The notes beneath the pieces are model-generated. The model searched no databases, was not told the origin of the DNA, and saw only the letters and a list, made by a program, of their open reading frames with translations. Shown piece after piece: positions 53,858 to 64,000 of a stretch of 64,000 nucleotides of DNA; positions within the stretch are counted from its first letter, which is position 1, and each line of letters begins with the position of its first letter. The translations under genes and the position numbers were made by a program. Source of the DNA: Angiostrongylus vasorum (taxonomy: Eukaryota; Nematoda; Chromadorea; Rhabditida; Metastrongylidae); contig JADANN010000465.1 of assembly GCA_018806985.1 (NCBI GenBank), positions 1,922,001 to 1,986,000 on the forward strand, read 5' to 3'.

Positions 53858-55030
53858 TCCGATATAATGTATACTTAAAGATAACAACGAATTTCTCATT
53901 CCAAGGAGAGTTTGCACTACACAAAAAATTGAAGAGTTGTTTTCTGTTCGGAGCTCTCGAGTGCAAGTAGCCATTGTAAGCAAGTTAGGTTGTTTCGAAA
54001 GAGTAAAAATGACAGTTTACAGCGACCTTACTTGTTTGGTCAAGCAAAAAGAGATGCAAAACAAACATACGAATTTTCTAGATATGGATTTACAGTAGTT
54101 CAGTTATCTTTCAAAAAATCCTACTGGTAATTGAACAAGTCTCACCTATCGTACGAGTTAAAAGAAAGTGCTTTTCTTTAGTGAACAGTGGTATGACACT
54201 GTATAGATTCAATGAAAACTGGTTTACCTTGGAACAATGAAAATGAAGAAGCTGGGAGACTTTTTATCAGTTGCCAAAATCGACTTTGTATTAACCTCGG
54301 TATTGGGTTCACTTAGATTTTCATCTTTCAGCATATGTTATTGGAACGCTTGGCCTAGTAAATTGCGTATCAATGTACCCTCCCAAGATCCGAAGAAGGC
54401 GATACCGCCTCAACATCAGTTAGTGTTGTGTTGTATGTGTTATTTCTACGGAAGTAAACCTTTATCGGCGTTGATAAAATCCGTTCGGACGTGCCTTGCA
54501 GATTCTACTAAGCATTCTAGAGGCGGGAAAACTTTAGAACAATAGATAACCGATGTCAAGAATTCTAAACCTATCAAATAATTGCTTGTGGTTAAACGGC
54601 ATGTAAACTCACTGAGGTGGAGAATATTCTTTATAAGACGTAAGAAGAATGGAACTCAATGGATTCTTTCTTGGTTCTACAAAAAATTTTCCAGCAGACC
54701 ACCTAGCTAGCTTCATCAAATTTTGAAAAAAACACCGGGTTGGATACGACACCCTCTTAACATATTGGCGACGACATTTTGTTTGTCGGGCAAGTAGGGA
54801 TGACTCCTAACTTCATGGCGCAGTGGACATGCTGTTTTTTCGATAATGAACTACAATTTCCGAATAACTGCAATTATAACAGTTTTTTTCTAACTTTCGA
54901 TGATTTAAGGCGCTAGCAGAATTGCCAAAGAGACTTCGCTCTGGGTGTCTGAGACTTGGGTATGCCTGATAGGCATGGTATTACTAGATGTCACTTACTT
55001 ATAAATGTATGTATACAACGTATATTTTTT
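53858..55030. other. No gene; one degraded PLE terminal fragment
   Basis: 54370-54430 contains CCGAAGAAGGCGATACCGCC and AACATCAGTTAG, a decayed hammerhead-like core. Nothing else is recognised. Confidence 0.4.
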
Positions 55031-55034
55031 TAAG

Positions 55035-56010
55035 TCTACCCGCAACCGATATTTATTAAACACGGCACTGATCAAATATTTCTCTACACTCTTGCTGAGC
55101 AAACACATGATGTTACTCTATTTTTTGATTACGGTAAAGCTGAGGTTTCGGCGGATTTCGCCTTTTTTCAGAGCCTGGAAAGGTCAAGTTGATTGCGATC
55201 TACCCAACCAAACCTCTCTATAGCAAAAGAACGAAGATAAAATGATAAAGGATAAAGCTCTCGGCGTTGATCAATCTCTGAGGGATGCGCTATGTACTAG
55301 ACTTCATTAAGCATCGTTTGGAGGTGATTGAAAGTACATCTGGCCTTTACAATGACTCGCGGTGGCCTACTGATGTATCAAGCCAGCTGCTGTCCTCCCA
55401 GACAAGTCTGGTACCAGTCTAATGACCCCCGGAGAGATGGAAGGCTTGCTGGGGCATGGGCACGAGGATCGATTCCACATGTGTGTGTATGTAGAAAGGT
55501 GCCTCCGACCACTGCGTCACACGCGATACTTAGCGCGATGCGGTAATACTAAACCAAAATTTAAATCCCATTGAAAACGAAACAACTTCCTCGCTCACTC
55601 ACCGCTTTCTATGAGTCTTTCACTGAGTATTTCACGTGGAAACAAACCGCACAATGTCCCCATGGAAGTGTGATTACGAGGTAATCCTTCCTGCAGACCA
55701 TTTTCGTATTCTGGGATTTATCCAGAACGATTGGAGAGTTTTGTGCGCCGTGTTTTCGATCCCTGTGTGAGCACGTAAATTCTACTTCCAAGTATTCCCG
55801 GTATGCCTTTGTGCGCCTAGCATAGTATTTGGTTTAACTTTTAGTTTTCCGACTAGGTGTTTTTTTGTACGAGCCCAGAGTGGTCTACCGGTTTCGTCAA
55901 CGTATTCGTCCCCACGCGCTTTACAACAAATGCGTCAAGTCTCTACCGTTAACGTATATTATGCAATATTGCGTTGTGCATAGACGGTCCCAGAGGCGGC
56001 TGCGAATTAG
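55035..56010 (-). pseudogene. PLE GIY-YIG and 3' region remnant, split by a SINE
   Basis: 55035-55220 is the reversed 3' tail with a hammerhead-like core (TTTCGGCGGATTTCGCC on the plus strand). 55560-56010 continues into the reversed CACTCACCGCTTTCTATGAG block, the GIY-YIG end (GGGATTTATCCAGAACGATT) and the CGTCAAGTCTCTACCGTTAA segment. A SINE A copy lies between the two halves. Confidence 0.7.
55242..55533 (-). mobile_element. SINE family A copy inserted in a PLE
   Basis: Begins with the reversed tail AAAGGATAAAGCTCTCGGCG and ends with the reversed head CACTGCGTCACACGCGATAC. The two PLE halves on either side are in the same orientation and order. Confidence 0.85.
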
Positions 56011-56569
56011 TCCTCTTCTCAGAGTGCTCAGTAGTATTTCAATTTACTCGTCGACCAGCTATCCAGAAGAGAACAAAACTGTTTTGGTCAACAGGCTGCG
56101 ATTTATGGAAGTTTGCGGATAACTCTAAGTAGCGATTCTAAGAAAGAAAAAAAATCATCTATAAATTCTATGCGTATCAAGTTATATTTCCTGAAAAACC
56201 AAAATGAGTCAACTGGTCCAAATGGGTCACTTATAAGCGTAACCGAAATCACTCTTCTCACCATTATCGGTGTCCCTGTAGGAGGCTTCCAATAGATGTT
56301 TTATTTCTTTATCGACTTATAAAATAAAACTGAAAGACCTGTGGAATCATGTCTAAACGAACGAATAATGGAAGTTCTAAAATAGTTAGTAAAAAATTGG
56401 ATTTTATGGCTAATAAATCCACTTTACGGCCTCCATTCCCATTAAACAAGGCCTGTATAGCGATGTGGTAGAGATTCCATTCATCAGGAGAACGTTTGTG
56501 TCCCGACACCTGCTCATGCTCACAAAGCCTCCCACCTATAGGTGGCCTGGAAATTGGCACCGGATTTGT

Positions 56570-56770
56570 TTGCAACCTGCTCGCTCCCTCCAATTCACAT
56601 GGAGACACCTTAACAAGACTATCCTAGAACGTCGAGGAGAATTGACACGAGAAGCTTTCGGCGACGCTGAGACCAAAAACGAAACTCTGAAGCACCATCC
56701 GAACCCATACGCCAAAGATAGGAAAGTCTTTGTCGGTGATGGATGCGAAGGAAAGAATGGAATGCAAGAA
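56570..56770 (+). repeat. SINE-like family C copy
   Basis: Carries CTCCAATTCACATGGAGACA, CGTCGAGGAGAATTGACACG and CGAACCCATACGCCAAAG, in the order seen in the other copies. A possible tRNA-like head lies at 56440-56530. Confidence 0.5.
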
Positions 56771-56929
56771 TTGTTGAAATTAGCATTTAAAAAAAGCAAC
56801 CTATTTCAGCCTACATTGATTGAAGAGAAGCTTGTCATTACATTTAATGATTCAATTAAACTTCTTCAACAATCCATTGTTAATCTCCAGAATTTTTTTG
56901 TTCTCAAATGGGTCTTCTCAGGTATCTAC

Positions 56930-57625
56930 TACAATTTTCACGGTAGCCTATTATGAGAAATCAACCACAATGATGTTGAGAAATTTGCAAAACCCCGGCT
57001 GCAGGTGTCTGCGGTGGGGGATCGAACACGGTGCTACTACCCTTTCCGGGGCCTACGCGTTCACCACCACATCATGCGCGTCTTTCGTTTCGCGTCTTTT
57101 TCGGATAGTTTTCTATTTACCAGTGACATCATCAGCTAGTTTTCTATCTACCAGTGCCGTCATCAGCTGAGAGAAAGGCGAAACTAAGGACGCGTGTGAC
57201 GTGGTGGTGAACTCGTAAGCCCCGGAAGGGGTTGTAGCGTGTTCAATGTCCAACGCACACACCTACTGCCGGAGTTTTTTCAAACATCTCAGCACCAATG
57301 CGGCTGATTTCGCATAATACCGTGCTGTAAAAAATTGCATTAGAGAGTAAATAGAAGAGCTAACATCATGATTTCGAATGCGGCCTCAACTGGGTTCAAT
57401 GCCGGTTTAGGGCTCCGCAGATCAATACCGTTGATGGGTGATTGCTGATGGCATTGGTAGATAGAAAACTAGCTGAGAGAGAGAGAGAGGCGAAACGAAG
57501 GACGCGCACGGTGTAGTGGTGAACGCATAGGCCCGGGAAGGATAGTAGCGTGTTCGATGGCCACCGCAGATATGTCGTCTAAGATTTTGCGAATGTCGCA
57601 GCATCGTTGTGGTTAAATCAACATT
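56930..57625. mobile_element. SINE family B cluster: minus, plus, plus
   Basis: 56930-57175 is minus (with a 31-base tandem duplication, TAGTTTTCTATTTACCAGTG and TAGTTTTCTATCTACCAGTG, at 57103-57167). 57176-57350 is a plus core and tail. 57355-57620 is a plus body and core (AACTGGGTTCAATGCCGGTTT) with a partial tail. Its tail thus flanks the last body on both sides. Confidence 0.75.
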
Positions 57626-57769
57626 ATTGTTAACATTGTTTAAAGCGAAACCTTGTTAAACGAAAAAAAAACATGAGAACAAAAAAAGTGTAAAACGAGA
57701 GCTGATGAAACGGGTAAGCCAGCCAACATCCGTATAAAAAAAACAGCTAATCAGCACACTTAAAAGTTA

Positions 57770-58270
57770 AACCAAATACTCCGCTAGGGGGCACATAGGT
57801 CACAAAGACACTATGAGAAAGGTTTTTAAGTAGAAGTTATGATTCTGTCACAGAAATCGAAAACACCACCACTTGAAACTCTCGAACCATTCCGGTTAAG
57901 TTCCACATTCAACGAATCCGAGAAAGAACCACAGAAAGGAATACCTCTTAATCACGCGTGATCTCACATAGTGACTAGGACTGATATTTTAATCTAGGAA
58001 GCTCTTAACGCTCCCATGTGAACTCTGTGCGGTGGGTCTAAACGTGATGTACTCAGTGGAAGACTGAAAGACAACAATGAATGTGCAAGAAAGTTATTTT
58101 GTTTTAAATGCGATTGAAGTATTGGTTTCGAATTTTCTACTTCTCGCTACGCAGGTGTTTCGTAGGCTATATTCAGATAACTTGAGCCTCCCAAGCTCTT
58201 AAGAAGGCAAAGTCTGCCGAAAGGCCAGGTTTACCGCAATAAATAGTGAAGTAACATCTCGTGTTTGCTC
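57770..58270 (+). pseudogene. PLE GIY-YIG remnant with 3' region
   Basis: The order is AAACCAAATACTCCGCTAGG, GAAACTCTCGAACCATTCCG, TCTTAATCACGCGTGATCTC, GAACTCTGTGCGGTGGGTCT and a degraded core near 58195-58235. It ends in GTTTGCTCGAGAAA. Many stops. Confidence 0.7.
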
Positions 58271-58274
58271 GAGA

Positions 58275-58370
58275 AATTTTCCAGATATCTCAGCATTACT
58301 GTGGTTGTATTTCACATATTACCCTACCCCCGAAAAATTGCAGCAAGCACTGAATAAAAAGTTAACATTA
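58275..58370 (+). mobile_element. SINE family B tail fragment
   Basis: ATATCTCAGCATTACTGTGG, TATTTCACATATTACCC, then a degraded end, AGCACTGAATAAAAAGTTAA. Confidence 0.6.
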
Positions 58371-58403
58371 TATATCCATATTTAATCTGTTATACGTACG
58401 CAT

Positions 58404-58408
<5 letters not shown>

Positions 58409-58443
<35 letters not shown>
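58409..58443. repeat. (TA)n microsatellite abutting a SINE head
   Basis: About 17 TA units are followed directly by the SINE A head GTTTGTGTGGCGCAGC. Confidence 0.9.
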
Positions 58444-58447
<4 letters not shown>

Positions 58448-58735
58448 TGTGTGGCGCAGCTGTCGGAACCGCCCTGCAACACACACGTGGAATCGAGTCC
58501 CGCGCCCATGGCCCACCGAGCCTTCCGTCCTTTCGGGGTCGGCAAACTGGTACTAGACTTATTTGAGAGGATAGCAACACTGGCTCGATACATCGTTAGC
58601 TCACCGCGAGTCATTCTAAAGCCCAGGTATGCATTCAATAACCTTCAAACGATTAATGAAGTCGAATGCATGGCGCGTCCCTCAGGGATTGACGAACTCC
58701 GAGCTTTATCCTTCATCCTTTATATTTATGCACAT
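58444..58735 (+). mobile_element. SINE family A copy, full length
   Basis: Head TGTGGCGCAGCTGTCGG, B-box-like GGAATCGAGTCCC, body, and tail GCTTTATCCTTCATCCTTTA. Confidence 0.85.
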
Positions 58736-58756
58736 TCCATATATTTCTATAAGGGT

Positions 58757-58930
58757 GGTGGCGTTAATAGCACAATGGTTAATGATGTCGTTGTTCAGGA
58801 AGCAAAGACGCTAATTCGACCCGCATCCCAACACCCTCCTCCAACCTAGTAGGAACGCCTTAACCAGGTTTTCTCCAAGATTCTAAGGAGAATTGACTAG
58901 ACCAACATGTCGAATGCGAGATTCGCACTG
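58757..58930 (+). repeat. tRNA-like head plus SINE family C fragment
   Basis: 58757-58835 shows TTAATAGCACAATGGTTAATG and CTAATTCGACCCGC (A- and B-box-like). 58835-58930 is a family C body piece with GTAGGAACGCCTTAACCAGG. This suggests that family C also has a tRNA-derived head. Confidence 0.5.
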
Positions 58931-58957
58931 TAGGTGTGATGACAGATGATGTAAAAG

Positions 58958-59232
58958 GATAAAGGATAAAGTTTTCTTAGTTGATCAGTCCCCTGAAGGA
59001 TGCGCCATGCAATCGACTTCATTATCGTAGGAGGTGATTGAATGCATAGCTGGCCTTTACAATGACTCGCGGTGGCCTATCGATGTATCGAGCCAGTGCT
59101 GCTATACTCCCAGATAAGTCTGGTACCAATTTGCCGACCACGGAGGGATAGAAGGTTTGGTGGGCCATGGGCGCGAGGATCGATTTCACGTGTGTTGAAG
59201 AGCGCCTCCGACCACTGCGCCACAAGCGCCGC
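58958..59232 (-). mobile_element. SINE family A copy, full length
   Basis: Reversed tail AAAGGATAAAGGATAAAGTT through the reversed head CCACTGCGCCACAAGCGCC. It opposes the copy at 58444, giving an inverted pair. Confidence 0.85.
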
Positions 59233-59319
59233 TACAGGCAACAATGGCTTAACAGGTCATGCAAAGTAAAAAGAAATTACTACAGGTCTCTCATTCAAAC
59301 ATTACTTGCAGTCGCCAAT

Positions 59320-59705
59320 TTTTTATTTGCTGCCTAACATTTTTTTTAATTTCAGGGTATTATGTGATATAACCATGGTGTTGCTGAGATATGTGCAAAA
59401 CTCCGAACAGGTGGTGTCTGCGGTGGGGACCGAACACGCTGTTACCCTTCCCAGGAGTTAACGCGTTCACCACCACACCACATGAGTCTTCGCTTTCGCC
59501 TATCTTTCAGCCGTGTTAGTTGACCTATAGTCGCTATCAGCAATCACCCGTCAACAGGACTGATCTAGAGAGCACAAAGCACCCGTTGAAGGGTCATTGC
59601 TGATAGCGCCTATACGTCAATAACACAGCTGAGAGACAGACGAAAACGAAGGACCCGCATGGTGTGGTGGTGAACGCGTAATATCCCCGGAAAGGGGTAA
59701 TAGGC
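59320..59705. mobile_element. SINE family B, inverted pair
   Basis: 59320-59560 is minus (reversed tail TTATTTGCTGCCTAAC, core with GTGGGGACCGAACACGC, body). 59570-59705 is plus (GTCATTGCTGATAGCG body, TGGTGTGGTGGTGAACGCG core) and breaks off before its tail. Confidence 0.75.
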
Positions 59706-59736
59706 TGATGAAATTTCGAATTAACACGACATCCTA

Positions 59737-60002
59737 GGGCGCGTGTGGCGCAGTGGTTGGAGGTGCCACTGCGACACACGTGGAATCGATCTCAGTGCCC
59801 ATGGTTCACCAAACCTTCCATCTCTTCGAGGTCGACAAATTGGTACTAGATTTGTCTGGGAGGATAGCAGCACTGGCTCGATACATCGGTAGGCCATCGC
59901 GAGTCCTTGTGAAGGCCAGCTATGCATTCAATCACCTCCTACGATAATGAAATCGAGTGCATGGCGCATCCCTGAGACATTGATCAAAGCCAAGAGCTTT
60001 AG
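59737..60002 (+). mobile_element. SINE family A copy, full length
   Basis: Head GGGCGCGTGTGGCGCAGTGG, B-box-like GGAATCGATCTC, and a body ending ACATTGATCAAAGCCAAGAG. It follows the family B pair within about 30 bases. Confidence 0.87.
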
Positions 60003-62065
60003 TAAAAGTTTTAGCTTTCGCGACAATCATCTTTTCGAAAACATGATTCATTGTTTAGTAATCTGTTAACATTTCTGAGGGCGAATCGATTCCTATTGGA
60101 ATGCTCCCGGTCGCCCCAGTTGTTGACGTTCCCCTTCGACCAGAGTCGTATGGGTGGCATTATCGCCGTTCAGTGAATCACCCACTTTTGTGGAGCTCCC
60201 CTCGTTCACTTGAACTGATCAGGTTTCAGGTTTTCTGATTCTCGTGCTATACATCTTATTTTCATTCGTTTTCATAAACATCTTGACTTTCGTGCCGAAG
60301 GTAATCGTACATTCTACATGATCCACTTTGCAAGTGTGAACGTTTACACGCGTTTTTGTTTACGTGTGTTGATGGAAATTTGTGTTTATTTTCTTGAAGA
60401 TGAACATCATCGAATATCACATGATTTCCGTATTGGCATTTCCTACGGTGCTGGTTTTACTGCGAAATAGATCACTTCAAATCAAATTTATTGGGGATTC
60501 ATACATCGTGACAGCTTCGCATTATTTCATTTTTGAGAAGCAGCCAATTCTCACAAGGGCTACATACCCTGCAGTTGATTTCCTAATTTGGTCCAGAATT
60601 TGCTGTCGCTTTAATGCCGATAGTGTTCTCAATGAAAATAGGCTTCATTTGCACATAGTGGCCAATAATATTTAAGCTGAATAAGCAAAACTGCTGAATG
60701 GACCGTGACTGATGCCAGGGCATTTTTCTCGAGACGAAGTCGCAAAAACTACCTCCCATTCTTCAAAGTATCAAAAACACAAAGCCCGTTGTTGCATTGA
60801 TTGATAACGCTTTGGCGGAGGAGAATGAGAGTGTTTGTAGTTTTTCATCGATCGACGGCAGATTAAAACATCAAAGCATGTGGGAAGAGGAGTGCTCTTC
60901 AACGAAATCATCCGGGAATTCAAATGAAATAAGTTATTTTGATTCATGATAAAGTGAAAAATGATTAGAGTACGACCTTGGATGCAAAGGCAGCACCGTA
61001 GCGTTTGAACGTCCAGAAATTTTCATGGGCTTCTTTTAGAGTTTGTCTCCTAACTGCGAGGGGAATTCCGTGTACTTTTCCGTATCCAGTTTCGGTGTAA
61101 TCGTCGGGTCAGAGTGATTTAGTGCATTGATGGCTATTGAGGGGTTAATCCTATTGTCGGACTTTTCCATTCAAAAATAGCCACCGAATATCCGTTTAAA
61201 TAAAGTCGTATGAATACCTTCCTTTACTTCCTTCCTTTACCAATACACAGTATTATTCACAATATCTTCCAGTTTTTTCAACATGTTGGTGGCTGTTCTT
61301 AATTGTTCGTCACAGCCATGTTGGGCAACGTGTATTGTACATTCCTTTCCTGTAGGCGCTGTACGCACTGGACTAAAAACATGAGATCGGTTGAGCACCT
61401 CTCCCTAAAAACGAGGGACGTGAAGTACAGCAGAAGTCATTGTGGGGCTTTGCGTAAACATTCCCGAAAAACTTTTTTCAAATTACGAATGAAGGTTATT
61501 TGGAAAGTTATTCATTTAGCTAGACTGTTCTTGCTTCGCTGCCCTGTTTTTACTTTGACATTTTTAAAATATCTTATAATGGCCGATGAAAGGGATCCCA
61601 AAATATTCAATGAGAAATGCACTTTTCAGCAAGCAGGACAACTTCGGTAGTTGAGGGTTTATAACATTCGCAGCCGATATAGTTTATTCTGCTTCACAAG
61701 CACGATCATTCTATGCTTGGCCGGATTCTAGAATCCTCTGGAATGGCTGTGAACTAATGCTCTCGGATTTAGAAGCCTTTTGACTTTCTGATCTCTATTA
61801 TCGCACATTTTTGTGACGTTAGCGTTTTGTAAACTTACTGTTTTATTTAAATTATTTGAACCTGTAATGGCGATTGTACAGTAAAACAATCGGAAATGAA
61901 TGGATTCACTTTCGTGATAATATCCGGCATCTATGTCCACAAGAATACAACAAGCCCACATCTTCCAGTCAGCTCCATGAGTATTTTTTACTAATCCATT
62001 TTATGAGCCAACGGTGTCGTTCCATAGCTTTTGTGTTTTAAGTGAACTTACATGTTCATTATAGA
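60003..62065. other. Upstream of the MOLO-1-like gene; no recognisable gene
   Basis: Open frames at 60382-60675 (97 codons) and 61303-61650 (115 codons) match no family I know. This span may contain the promoter of the next gene. Confidence 0.35.
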
Positions 62066-62953
62066 ATGCGGCTGCTACTTTTTTCGCTAGTAGCGTTGAG
62101 CGTACAACAACAATGGGAACCCTCACGGTATCCGAATCCTCGAAAAGGTGGATTTAAACAATGCAACATGCGGTCAGTGAGCAACGTCTGCGACCCGGAC
62201 GAGGTACTTGGGATCCACAACGAAAATATGTTAACAAGAAGAACAATCCCAGCGTTCCTACTCAGGCATAGGCTTAGGTATAAGCTCGAGCTAAGACTTT
62301 AAAACTTGAGTTTAGCCTTCTAAGCACGTGGAAAGCAAGCACAGACTTCTAAGTCTTGTATTTTACGATTATGTCAAAGTCCTCAATTGCCCCGAATTTT
62401 TTCGTTGATTAAAACAGCATAAAACTAGTATATAGTAGATGATAGCCCACAAACGACGACTCACTGCGGCGCGTGTGGTCGGATTAGAAGTGTTTTAAAA
62501 TAGGCATATGTTGTTAGTCGGATCCCCAAATGCGCCAACCAGGTGTTCTACCTCACTCTTCCGGTTAAACTGACACCAGACTTATTTGAGAGGATAAAAA
62601 CGCCAATATGTTATATGTGTAGACCCACGCAAGTTATTCGAGAGATCATCTCTGCATTCAATCATCTCTAGGATAAATAATGTGGTCAAGTACACAGTGC
62701 TTTCCTGTGGGATTGGTCAACTCTGAACTCTTTGTCCTTTATTTCTTATTAGAGTAATGCCAGACAAACCAATAGAGTACCATTTTTGATCGCATATCAA
62801 CCACTTTCATATAATATTGTTAAGGTTCTAAATGAGGCAGATCGGTACCGTCTAAATAACGAACTACAGCGAATCTCGGCTCGAACTGAAAGTGGTGACA
62901 GTTCTTACTGTGGTCGTAAAGGTGTGGATGCAGTATTGGCAATAGTGAAACAG
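62066..62953 (+). CDS. MOLO-1-like (modulator of levamisole receptor) protein, first two exons (62066-62203, 62825-62953), partial
   Basis: MOLO-1 of C. elegans is a one-pass membrane protein with an extracellular domain that raises the activity of levamisole-sensitive acetylcholine receptors; related proteins share this domain. Exon 1 encodes a signal peptide (MRLLLFSLVALSVQQQ) followed by YPNPRKGGFKQCNM and VCDPDE, the family's N-terminal signature. Exon 2 continues in phase 0 with VLNEADRYRLNNELQRIS, then YCGRKGVDAVLAIVKQ, matching the conserved helix and Cys-containing segment. The intron (62204-62824) has a gt donor and an aag acceptor and holds a diverged SINE A copy. The start was placed at the ATG giving a clean signal peptide. 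Later exons, with the rest of the domain and the membrane helix, were not seen before the window edge. Family call strong; which paralogue is unknown. Confidence 0.85.
62469..62745 (+). mobile_element. SINE family A copy, diverged, in the MOLO-1-like intron
   Basis: Head GGCGCGTGTGGTCGG, body with ACACCAGACTTATTTGAGAGG, and an end TGGGATTGGTCAACTCTGAA with a TTTGTCCTTTATTTC tail. Confidence 0.7.
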
Positions 62954-63399
62954 GTTGGAACCTCTATAAAACGAATACCACCATGATCGTTAGCACCCTT
63001 TTACGAATAATCTGCTTTTCCGTACTTTTACCTCTACTGTTTCCAGATAACAAAACTTTCTTGCTGTAAATAGATTGAAATTCTCCTAGGAGAACTGGAA
63101 AAAATGTTTTTCAAAAATCGGTGATCAAGCTGTTTATGTGGAAAAGGTCCTGTTCGTCTGTATTACACCCATTTTCGCGAGCTGAAAAGTTTAACGTTAA
63201 AAAAAGAACAAGACAAAAATATTGTACCTCTTCCTATATGGCGGAAAACCACAAAGGCTCTATGCGAGATTTTTTATTCAATGATTAGTTCATGTTGACT
63301 CAATATTTCCGGGAGTTTTACGATAGCCATAGTTGTTTAATTCAAGTACAATCCAGCAAGTGCAGAGAAAATTATGAAAAATACAAAATTATCCCAATG

Positions 63400-63700
63400 C
63401 TTAACTTTTTATTCACTGCCTATGCCTGTCATTTTCTGTAAGTACTGGATGTTTTGTGAAAAACAACCACATGATGTCTAGATATTTGCAAAGCCCGAAA
63501 CCCCAACCCACCTTCGAACCTGTTATTACCCTTTCTAGACAGGAATTGACCGAGAAAAAAGGCGAACTAATGGCGCCAGTGGTGCAGTGGGTAACAGCGA
63601 GCACCAGGAAAGGGTAACCGAGGGTTCGAAGCTGGCCTGAGGTCCAAGATTTGCAAACATCTCAGCATCATTGTGGTTGTATCTCACACACGACCATGCC
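63400..63700. mobile_element. SINE family B, diverged inverted pair
   Basis: 63400-63540 is a reversed tail and core (TTTTTATTCACTGCCTATGC, GATATTTGCAAAGCCCG). 63570-63700 is a forward tRNA-like core (AGTGGTGCAGTGGGTAACAG, GAGGGTTCGAAGC) and tail (AACATCTCAGCATCATTGTG). Here the A and B boxes of the tRNA-like core are closest to the tRNA consensus. Confidence 0.65.
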
Positions 63701-64000
63701 ATGCTACGGATCTCCCTCATCGGAGGCCTCATGCCCTTTGGTCGAGTGGCAACATGGCACGTCTCCAGGTGGCGGATAGGGGGGTTAATTAAGGAAGAAA
63801 AGCGAACATATGCTTCCATGAGGCGCAAGAGCATTCAGGGGTGGATCCACTGTTTCTGTTGCGCCCATCTGATACATGCCTTCTGTGTATGCGAGGACGT
63901 ATTTGTGCATGCGTGCTGGGGTCTGTTCTTGTTTAGGCGGATTCTATTCAACGAGTCAATTTGGCCAAAAGCCTACAATCGAGTGACAGCGAAATATATG

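Noticed and set aside
57475..57495. (GA)n run as a regulatory GAGA element
   Set aside because: It is a slipped copy of the family B GCTGAGAGACAGGCG block.
1..64000. CRISPR array, bacterial operon or prophage
   Set aside because: There is no regularly spaced short repeat; genes are intron-split and animal-type, and the repeats are eukaryotic retroelements.

Overview
This is a repeat-rich stretch of a nematode chromosome, most likely from a strongylid (hookworm-like, clade V) species. Coding sequence is scattered as short exons with nematode-style splice sites (tttcag acceptors, gtaag donors). The recognisable gene families are a Wnt ligand, a nematode-type Srab/Sra chemoreceptor and a MOLO-1-like modulator. 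Introns and intergenic DNA are packed with RTE-type LINE, Penelope-like element (PLE) and tRNA-derived SINE debris. No bacterial-style operon, CRISPR array, rRNA or convincing functional tRNA is visible. All exon models are read by eye.

Layout: 1-2029 holds the 3' part of a plus-strand Wnt gene (seven exons). 8089-24183 holds a minus-strand seven-transmembrane receptor of the Srab/Sra type, whose introns are swollen by PLE, RTE and SINE insertions. About 12265-15048 and 30897-33695 are the two arms of a large inverted duplication, each roughly 2.8 kb. They carry the 3' end of a PLE, a degenerate RTE reverse transcriptase and one exon of the receptor gene. 24.3-31 kb and 34.5-62 kb are mostly intergenic with dozens of mobile-element fragments, a decayed mariner transposase (47.2-47.8 kb), a 0.55 kb foldback (50.19-50.75 kb) and a few unrecognised candidate exons. 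62066-62953 carries the first two exons of a MOLO-1-like gene that runs off the right edge.

The repeats fall into a few families. (A) A tRNA-derived SINE of about 265 bp, ending in TTTATCC repeats, has about 16 copies. (B) A second tRNA-like family has a tail segment that can appear on both sides of the body, and its copies often sit in inverted pairs. (C) A less clear SINE body family. (D) PLE GIY-YIG fragments and their terminal repeats carry a compact hammerhead-ribozyme-like motif. (E) RTE LINE fragments.

The most interesting items are the inverted duplication that copies a chemoreceptor exon in opposite orientation, the sharp identity step inside the PLE GIY-YIG domain at its edge, and the hammerhead-like motifs in which the stem II sequence varies between elements while pairing is kept. 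The genes show no functional pathway linking them.
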